DNA from: Macrosoma leucophasiata
Taxonomy: Eukaryota; Arthropoda; Insecta; Lepidoptera; Hedylidae
Length of the DNA: 64,000 nt
Assembly: GCA_036365455.1 (NCBI GenBank)
Contig: JAWQUS010000016.1
Location: forward strand, 13,415,001-13,479,000
Reading direction: 5' to 3'
Position numbers and translations under genes: made by a program. Shown in pieces: positions 56,601 through 64,000 of the stretch. The notes under the pieces were generated by a model. It was given only the letters and a program-made list of their open reading frames with translations, had not been told where the DNA came from and searched no databases. Positions within the stretch are counted from its first letter, which is position 1; each line of letters starts with the position of its first letter.

Positions 56601-56915
56601 AAGATTAACTAACGATCCTCCGATTGGGGATTGCTCCAGATTCCGAACCCCTGCGGGATATAATTAAACTAAATATTATTTTTAATATTTTCGTAGGCTC
56701 TATGAAAGCGATAGGTATCGCTATTCCTTTTATAGAACCTACAAAAGAGTAGGAAATGAGAAATTAAATTCATATCTAGCCAAAACGAAAGCGATCATAG
56801 ACGATCGATCCAATGAAGAGTAAAATGAAATATCCATATTGTTAGCAATATACAATATTTATTAAATTAATTGTATCTCACGAGGTAACCACCAAATATA
56901 TATATCATAAATGAG

Positions 56916-57014
56916 TTAAAGCACCTTAAAACATAATAATAGACATAATTCTTTTATCAATTTATCACATTCTTCACATACTGGTGTATCAGGTACGTCA
57001 AGATCGCTGTCGCA
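56916..57014 (-). CDS. Candidate terminal exon of an unidentified gene
   Basis: A good acceptor (cttctcatttcag) at 57015-57027 is followed on the minus strand by 32 codons, CDSDLDVPDTPVCEECDKLI then KELCLLLCFKVL, and a stop at 56916-56918. An AATAAA lies about 55 bases further (56858-56863). Five cysteines and the acidic start look protein-like, but I do not recognise it and the upstream exon was not found. It could be a late exon of the glycine-rich gene at 59775, though the phase-2 join from its gtaaat site would read a different frame. Confidence 0.3.
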   Translation of the reverse strand, partial: CDSDLDVPDTPVCEECDKLIKELCLLLCFKVL

Positions 57015-57019
57015 CTGAA

Positions 57020-58870
57020 ATGAGAAGTGTAGTATGGAATTAGAATTGCACTATACATTGAGACTCTAGTGGAGTATTGTTTGAGTATCCTACAGTACAC
57101 TAAAATATTATGTTTTAATAAATTAAAGGAATTTACTATTTTTTCGTTTACAATTGCATAATAGACGCTATGTATAAAACAACATGCATTGTGATTTTAA
57201 TTCCAGTCTTTCACATGTTTACACACACTTTTATTTTAAAACCAATATTTTAAGTAGACAAATCTGTTAACTTTCACGTACCGTGGTCCGAACATCAGAA
57301 TACCTTCAAATAATTTTATTTTACTTGTGATATTTGAATGATGCATATAATATGCACTATGCATTAAATTTTGTCTGCGAAATATTGCATCGATTGTATG
57401 TACTCATGTGAAGGGCCGGGATAACAATATATTATGATCTACATCCATCTACAATTAAATTATACAAATCTCATATGACGTAGGTAGGTAAAATTATAAA
57501 GAAAAAAAAAACAACCTCTATTTCTACTCAACTTCTACAAACGTGGATCGTGAATACTCAAATTCATCTGTACAACAGAAACCGATGCAGTTTTCAATAT
57601 TATTTAATTTCATATTTAATAGTTATTCTATTACTACTACTACTAAATATAACAATAAAAAAGCCAGGGTAGTTAATAAGAGTTATTGTTTAGAAGTCAG
57701 TGGCCGGCTACCTGCGTGTAAATCTAATAATATGGTCAATGTATTTTTTTATTTTTTAGATTATTAGATTGCACGATTAGATTATTGTACGGTGAGTCTT
57801 CTCATAACTCTTAAACAAACAAAGAATGGCAGCTCATTAAATTCAGCGCGGCTGATGCAGCTAGCTTTGGTGCGTTATGTGTTTGAAAATGACTTATTAA
57901 AAGTTTTGACCGTGTCTGCCTTTGGGACATTTTAAAATATATGATTATTTTTTTAACCATGGCAAACCATCATCGCGTATCCCATATCATCGCAGACAGT
58001 CTTGAAGTTACTTATATATTTTTTAAAGTAATAAACCAGGTCTGCCAATAATATACATATTTTATTAAATATAGTCTTAGAAGCGTATATTTATCAGGGC
58101 AAACGATTTTATTAAGCATAGACTACATAAAGACAGTGGGGGGCACCAGAGACAGAGATATTAGAGATAGAGATTTGTACATATAGGGGGCACACAGGAG
58201 TAGATATAAGAGACAAAATGGAGTAAAAATGAAAAGAATGGGAGTATTACGCATTTATTTTTGTTATTTAGAATTTTTGATGAGCAGAAGAAAGGTCATG
58301 CGTTCATTAATATTAAGAAACAATGGGAAGCATTTTCTTTTTTATGCTCATTATGCAGAAACCTTTGATAGGACTACATGCGAAAATAGCTTAGGGCATC
58401 AAGTATCCTTAATTCGGTACTGCATACAGTAAAATCTTACGCCCATTTTCATACATCTGGTCAATTACACATACGCAGCCGGCCAAAGGCTCTTAGTCCA
58501 TTAATGTTATTGGTATAACACGCAAATGCAAATGCATATAAGTCAGTGTGTTAACACATAAAATGAAATTGTATGCGTTGTACATACTTTGTAGATGACG
58601 TTATACAAAAAACAATGTTTACGTTACGATATAATCATCAATTGAATAGAACAAAAACATCTCACCATTAACCGTCGTTAAATGCATGCAATCTTCATCA
58701 TTAATGAGGTCTTAGATTTGCTACTTAAAACGCTGCCAAAGCAAAGTGACTCATAAAAAAGAATACAATAAATAGTCTAATGAAATAAAATGAAGCAAAA
58801 TTTCTTTTCACAGTAGTTTGTTTGATACTGCCATATTTTAGCTGTACATATTTTATTTTTTTATATATTT
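57020..58870. other. AT-rich DNA, no supported gene
   Basis: Simple tracts (tactactactact near 57630) and AT-rich frames only. The frames at 57543-57767 and 58229-58432 show no known domain. Confidence 0.4.
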
Positions 58871-58877
58871 TACATTT

Positions 58878-59160
58878 AGCTACAGTCCGAATTGTGCTGA
58901 AATAGATTTTCAGCACAATTCGGACTCCCGAATCGTAAATTCGTAGTAAGACGTAATTGAAATGTGTGTTTGTATCGTTTCGTGGTATCTTGAATAGTTT
59001 TTGTTTGTCGATTTTTAATCTATTTGGTGTGTCACCTATACAAGGTTACATAGTCCAAATTGACACAAAAGCTAACACTGTTAAAGGTATGTAAGTTCCA
59101 ATTGTAGCTTACAATAGTCGCATTGTTAGAACGGAAATCGCCAATTCGGACCGTAGCATT
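58878..59160. mobile_element. Possible MITE with GCTACAGTCCGAATTG ends
   Basis: The left end gctacagtccgaattgtg is matched by an inverted right end ccaattcggaccgtagc near 59144-59160. A second inverted copy of the left end at 58908-58926 makes a perfect 19-bp hairpin with 58884-58902 around the loop tagat. The target duplication is unclear. Confidence 0.5.
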
Positions 59161-59164
59161 ATAC

Positions 59165-59770
59165 TCTTATGCCCTAATACCTGTTAATTTTGTTTTTCTG
59201 CAAATTAAAAAAAAAGTGTGAACAAAACTAAATATTAACACGAGGAATGTTTAGTTACTTGCAGAAATTAAAACATATTATCAAATTATGCATTAGATAT
59301 CTAGTAATCTGTCAGCTCGCGAGAAAAATAAGACAATTGATTTCTTATTGTTCGTCAACCTAAAATTCGTGAAAATAAAAATATAGAAGCATTCTATGAA
59401 AATAGAAGCTTAGATAAAGAGAAAAACTTCAAAATTCAATAGCTTAAAATGGAAAGTTTTGGCCAGCAAAAACTTCTAAATCTTGATATAAACATACAAC
59501 CAATGAATGCACCGAATCGAATACATGATATTAATATAACGTGCGTTTGTAGTTTTAATTGGCCGAGACTTTCAATTCTGAGCCCAATACGGATTTTTTT
59601 TACACGTTTTTGTCACCTTAACCAATTGTTTTTAACTGTGTAACAGAGTATAAAGTATAAGTTAGTATAAAAAGTTGCAAAATTATATTGTATAGTGCGG
59701 GAAGCAAAGCGGAAAAGAAAATTATGGCACTGATTTCAGCCGCACCAAGTGAACCGAAAATTAGGTATAA
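59165..59770. other. 3' flank of the glycine-rich gene
   Basis: AT-rich, with no clear polyadenylation signal close to the stop at 59775 on the minus strand. Confidence 0.4.
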
Positions 59771-59774
59771 TTAT

Positions 59775-60804
59775 TTACCTAATATTCCAGCCATAATGGA
59801 CTGGTTTCATTGTTGTCGCTCCATTATGATTGCCTGTATGAGACTGTGCGTAATTCCTGTTCTGATTGGGTGCTTGATAACCGGGTTGGTTTCCTGATGG
59901 ATAATTTTGAGGATTAGAACTCCTAGAATTTGAGCTGTAGGACGAGTAATTAGGATTTTCCATGATCGGCCTCGTATTGAAGAAGCTATTCAAACCACCT
60001 CCGTTCTTGGATAGATTACCGAGTATGCTCCCAAAGATGTTGGACAAGGGGCCTGTGCCGCCGCTGCTGCCACTCGATGAGCCATGTCCACCGCTGGCAA
60101 TATTGGTAAGGGTATTGAGAATATTGTCGAATTGGCTCTTTCCGCCGGATGAGCTTGGATTTGAGCCACCATAAGGATTGCTGCCTCCTCTATTTGATCC
60201 GCCATACGGGGAATTTCCTCCGTACGGTGAGCTTCCACCAAATGTCGATCCTCCATTATTACTGCCGCCGTAGGGAGAATTGCCTCCATAAGGCGAACTG
60301 CCACCATAGGGTGAATTGCCTCCATACGGAGAGTTGCCGCCGTAAGGCGAATTGCCGCCATAAGGCGAATTGCCACCATACGGCGAATGTCCGCCATAAG
60401 GCGAATTTCCTCCATATGAATTACTTGAAGGATCACTGGGTGGGGCCGGTGCCGGGTAATTAGGTGGCGAGTCAAAGTTTCTGGTGGGTGTCTGTGGTGT
60501 GGGTTTAGGGGCTGGCGGTCGAGCCGGTTCCGAATGTGACCCTGAAAACAACAATTCGTAGGTCAACATTGTAAAATCAATAACGTCAAAGGTTATAAAT
60601 GAAGAGATTACTTTCGTAGATATGTTTTCGTGATTCTGTCTATTAACGTTTACGTAAAATTGTTCTTACCTTCAACTAATGATTTCTTTTTGCACGTGGG
60701 ATATGTACCACAATTGGACGTGTGTCCAATTGGGCAAGGGTCTTCTGCTAGTACACATACTTCACTGTTGAGGCAGCCTATGTCCTTGCAAGATCGCCCG
60801 TATT
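59775..60804 (-). CDS. Six-cysteine, NSPYGG-repeat protein (partial, function unknown)
   Basis: Exons on the minus strand: 60804-60670 and 60541-59775 (stop TAA 59777-59775). The join is in phase (G|GG). The first exon encodes YGRSCKDIGCLNSEVC, a spacer, DPCPIGHTSNCGTYPTC and KKKSLVEG: six cysteines in 40 residues, probably a small disulfide-bonded segment. The second exon is proline-rich (PPAPKPTPQTPTR), then has eight consecutive six-residue units of NSPYGG type (NSPYGG, HSPYGG, SSPYGG) plus two more and looser SNxGG units. After that come Gly/Ser-rich blocks with GPLSNIFGSILGNLS and an Asn/Tyr-rich tail ending HYGWNIR. Composition suggests a secreted structural or adhesive protein (cuticle, eggshell or silk-like), but no family is assigned. 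The exon at 60804 begins mid-codon, so an upstream exon, presumably with the signal peptide, is missing. The final codons ATT AGG TAA contain a donor-like gtaaat, so the true C terminus could lie further on. Confidence 0.72.
60194..60415 (-). repeat. 18-base coding minisatellite
   Basis: About ten 18-base units encode the NSPYGG repeats, with looser SNxGG units between. Units differ mainly at third positions (ggc/gga, tac/tat) and at the first codon (aat, cat, agc), showing past unit turnover under a conserved protein pattern. Confidence 0.85.
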
Positions 60805-61004
60805 CTGAAATAATAAACGAGAATTTATTTTGGACAGTACTTTTCGTCACAACCGATTTACTTGATTTGTATATGTAAGTACGTGATATAATTCATTGAT
60901 TGGTATTGTTAGGTGCCAGTAATTCTTTTAAATATCTAAAGCTAAAGAATAATTTCAAAATTTGTTTTGATTCCTGTGAGTGATTGAACATTTGCCACTG
61001 GTGG

Positions 61005-61220
61005 TACAATTCCAGTGTAGGAGCTTAAGGGCGTAGGCACTTCCGAAATATCTAATTTATCTGCCGCCAAATGGTAGTTTTCAGTACTATCGTGTTCGTA
61101 AGTGTGGCAACGCATCTGTATTTTGACTTCTGGTTTTTGTGTTGATGTCTATAGGCTGCAGTCATAACTTAACATCAATGTGAGCTGCATGCTTGTTTGC
61201 CACTTTCCTTACATAAAAAA
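61005..61220 (+). repeat. Interspersed repeat family A
   Basis: From gagcttaagggcgtaggcac to catcaatgtgagctgcatgc with an internal deletion of the middle part. Confidence 0.65.
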
Positions 61221-61224
61221 GATT

Positions 61225-62025
61225 ATTTTTTATTGAACTGAAGTATTGTAGGTGTAATAACAGTGGACAATTCGCTACAATACAGAGAACTTTCGGAGTT
61301 CAAGTTCTATAGTTTTTAATTTACACACAGGAAACATTAGATAGTCCATAGTGCACGTGAAAGGTTGCGTGGAACTTTGAATTACTAACCTATTTAGCTG
61401 CTTGATATATTTGAAATTGGCAAGCATAGAATGATATTTATTTTTCAACAATAGCGGACAAGTACCAATTTTATATTTTTTATACTTCAAGAGATCCCTA
61501 ACTTCTGTATGTCTGACACGAACCCGTTAATATAATTTGTTTGTGCCAACTTGTTCCGAATCAAACAACACGAGAGGGCACATAGCGTGAATATATTTTA
61601 TTCCTCTGTTTCCACCGAAATTTCGCCCTTTTTATAACCCGAAAGGCGTGACCGGGCAAAGAATTCGGCTGTAAAGGGAAAAGGGTCATTTGCATATACA
61701 AGATTATATACTTAGATTGGGTTTACCGTCGTTCTCGAGAGTCAATATCACACGTAATATAAGCCAACCGAACCGGAAAAGTTTTTGCCACTGAATTGTT
61801 TTTTCCACCCCCTCTCATATCGGTCGTACACTTGGTTATATTCTTACATATTCATACGGCACCTTTGCAGTCATAAAATTGTTATACTCATAGCTATTGA
61901 ATTCTTGTTAAAACGAATATTTCGGTTTATCCCAAGATTTATTTCGGGTTCATTTCGGCTTTTCGTTTATACGATGAAACTACGTGCGTAACAGAAAAAA
62001 AGTGGGATATCTATGTAGAACGAAT
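61225..62025. other. Intergenic DNA upstream of the glycine-rich gene
   Basis: No signal-peptide exon with a phase-1 donor could be recognised on the minus strand. Confidence 0.4.
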
Positions 62026-62029
62026 ATAC

Positions 62030-62180
62030 TGTTTCATCATCATCATTTCAGCCGATAGATGTCCACAGCTGGACATCGTGGAGATGCCTTGGGATGGGAT
62101 ACGCCTTAATCGCCACGCTTGACATGTAAATTGGCGATTGCAGTGGCGGTAGTTTTATCGCGGGATGCTGCTGCCCACTT
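62030..62180 (-). repeat. Interspersed repeat family B, minus copy
   Basis: Begins with the tail (catcatcatttcagccgata) and runs to ggttttatcgcgggatgctg-type words. Confidence 0.6.
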
Positions 62181-62484
62181 CACTCGACTGACTACACTAA
62201 TGATGTAAGTGTAACTAAATACAAGGCGTATCAATGTGAGCGAAATAGTAGAAATGCCTTCTAATTTAGAAGTTTCGGAAGGGTAATATTGTTGTGTTTC
62301 AAATCGAGGAGAGATAAAACACCACGATTTTCTTCTGCATATTTGGCGCAACTTAAATTCCGAATGTTCTAATGTCTATCTTGGATTAATGGGTATTGTT
62401 TTGCATTGGAAGGAAGTAAGAAGCCGCAGTGGCTTATCTCCTAGTGGCTTTCCGCGTTTGCACTTGCTACTTTTAGGTTTTATA

Positions 62485-62765
62485 CTGGTGGTAGAGCTCC
62501 AGTGACGGAGATCGCGGACGTTGGCACCATTACATTACCTGATCTACTTGCTGCTAAACGGTAGTGTTTAGTGTTATGTATTCTGGTCAGATGGTAATGT
62601 ACGGCCCTGTAATTTTCAGCACAGAGGCATAACAACTTAGACCTCAGGAGCAACGAAAAACTGCATGAAAATCTCGGGTTTGTATGTAGAAGTTTATAGG
62701 CTACAGTATTCACTTACCATCAATGTGTACTATATATGCTTGTTTGCCACTTCATGACATAAAAA
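62485..62765 (+). repeat. Interspersed repeat family A, near full length
   Basis: All major landmarks from gtggtagagctccagtgacg to catcaatgtgtactatatat, moderately diverged. Confidence 0.7.
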
Positions 62766-62790
62766 GTAGGCTCTTAGGGAACAATGGGAA

Positions 62791-63126
62791 GCGCGCATGG
62801 CCCAGCGGCTGGTGTAGATCGGAAGTGATCCGTATCGCTTAACCGAGTAGGGTTAAGCGATACGGGCGCGGTCGCGGATCACTAGTGGCAAATTAAAATG
62901 CGAGTTTCTGTGCTTTGGAGGGCACATTAAGCCGTCGGTCCCGGTTGCTATCGATAGATAGCAGTCGTTAAACCTTGTCGGAGGCCTTATAGGCGGTTTG
63001 AAAACATCCGACAACGGGTTGGCCACTAACTCTTGTCTCCACCAACCCGCATTGGAGCAGCGTGGTGGAGTAAGCTCCAGGCCTCCTCCCAAAAAGGGGA
63101 GAGACTCGTGCCCAGCAGTGGGACGT
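62791..63126 (+). repeat. SINE-like repeat family C, copy 2
   Basis: Aligns with 52464-52798 over its whole length. It has an additional local inverted repeat near its 5' end, cgtatcgcttaacc against ggttaagcgatacg (about 62832-62863). Confidence 0.75.
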
Positions 63127-63129
63127 AGG

Positions 63130-64000
63130 TATAATGGGTTGCCATTATTATTATAGGAAACAATTTTTCAAACTAGGTACCTACATTCAATTCAAATCTT
63201 TTCAACTGATCGCCATTGCAATAAAATGTGAGCTCTTTGTGAGAGTCCTCTGAACTAACACGAAATAAAAGATCAGTTGATAGTCACCTGGCAAAGAACG
63301 TAAGATCACTTGTGCACTGCGACCGATCCGTTTACGAGAAAGCAAGCATGAAGAATATTAAAGTCGATATTCGATATTTCTTGCAATCTGTCAGACTTTT
63401 ATAACGCAGTGGCCAAATATTTGCATAAATACTACCTACTTTGCTTGGGTCTTCGAACCGCGCGTATCAGGTTTCTACGTGATATATATTTTATATTTAA
63501 AAAATCATGTTTGTAATAAAAATAAATACGGCCAAACTGGAACGTGCTTTCTCGAAATTGGTTTTTGCTTTGTATAAAGCAAAAAGTGAATAATCTGCCT
63601 GAATATGTATAATATTTATTGAAAATAATATTAAAAATACCTAATTATTATTAACTTACCCACAATTTTGTAGTGGGAAAATTTTGGTAGTCCGGAAGTA
63701 CTGGACCAATTGAGTTGAACTTTGGTACACACAAGTAAATAAACCCAAAAATAAACGTGTTGCAAAACTTAAATGAATTACAAACATAGCTCCCTTTTTT
63801 TGGGGGATAAATTGAGGAATTTAAAACAAATTACAACTTAATTGTGTGATATAATGTGAGACAGGTTTTATATTAAAAAAATATGAAAAATGCTCATCAA
63901 TCAAAAATACAGAAAAGAGTCCTTTATTTATAAATTACAGGAAATCTTAAAAGAAGTCTGTGGTATATTGATAATATGGCAAATTTATAAATTGTAAGGA
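63130..64000. other. Right edge, no supported gene
   Basis: Mostly AT-rich. The stretch near 63690-63745 (ggaccaattgagttgaactt ... gtacacacaagtaaataaac) resembles a dispersed retroposon fragment. The minus strand has a donor-like ggtaagtt at 63653-63660 but no credible exon before it. Confidence 0.4.

Noticed and set aside
58884..58926. microRNA precursor
   Set aside because: The stem is perfectly paired and short, and the outer word recurs in inverted order nearby, which fits a transposon end better.
60194..60415. CRISPR-like array
   Set aside because: Periodic 18-base units without spacers in a eukaryotic coding exon; it is a coding minisatellite.
59962..60463. Plus-strand and second-frame open frames across the NSPYGG repeats
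   Set aside because: These are by-products of an 18-base coding repeat; only the minus frame with the spliced cysteine exon has a family-like composition.

Overview
This is a stretch of insect nuclear genome, almost certainly from a moth or butterfly. The support is AT-rich DNA crowded with short transposons, very frequent TAGGTACCTAC-type words, many short introns with canonical GT/AG borders, a mariner element, Helitron-like elements ending in CTAG, and LINE/SINE tails of the kind common in Lepidoptera. There are no bacterial features.

Four protein-coding loci can be read. (1) Bases 17977-26843, plus strand: seven exons of an SLC17-type major facilitator transporter (sialin / 'putative inorganic phosphate cotransporter' class). 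The first coding exon is not certain; a 22-base candidate lies at 12993-13014. (2) Bases 31125-42988, minus strand: a complete 14-exon RINT1 (RAD50-interacting protein 1 / Tip20) gene of 833 codons, a tethering factor for Golgi-to-ER transport. (3) Bases 46110-53220, plus strand: a complete 7-exon MBOAT7-type lysophosphatidylinositol acyltransferase of 490 residues. RINT1 and MBOAT7 are divergent, about 3.1 kb apart. (4) Bases 59775-60804, minus strand: two exons of an unrecognised protein with a six-cysteine segment followed by NSPYGG repeats; its 5' exon was not found. A further short possible terminal exon lies at 56916-57014 (minus). For genes 2 and 3 every exon phase matches its neighbour and the total divides by three. 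For gene 1 the phases agree across the seven exons found.

The rest is transposon-derived or unassigned. Bases 1-17.9 kb hold no confident gene but contain a broken mariner (4338-5616), two copies of an hAT-type MITE (one carrying a nested Helitron), tRNA-derived repeats and interspersed repeat copies. The SLC17 introns hold foldback MITEs, a 22-G run and an hAT-type MITE with a perfect 8-base target duplication. RINT1 introns hold a LINE ORF2 tail, Helitrons and three tRNA-like SINE heads. The shared upstream region of RINT1 and MBOAT7 contains a 2.16-kb inverted-repeat structure with a MITE nested in a Helitron remnant. Bases 53.2-64 kb are mostly repeats around the glycine-rich gene.

The genes do not form an obvious pathway: one is a plasma or organelle membrane transporter, one an ER tether, one an ER phospholipid-remodelling enzyme, and one a probable secreted structural protein. 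I see no undescribed multi-gene system. The most unusual items are the glycine-rich/cysteine protein, the acidic insertion and GC-rich exon in RINT1, and the layered transposon insertions whose target duplications let their order be reconstructed.
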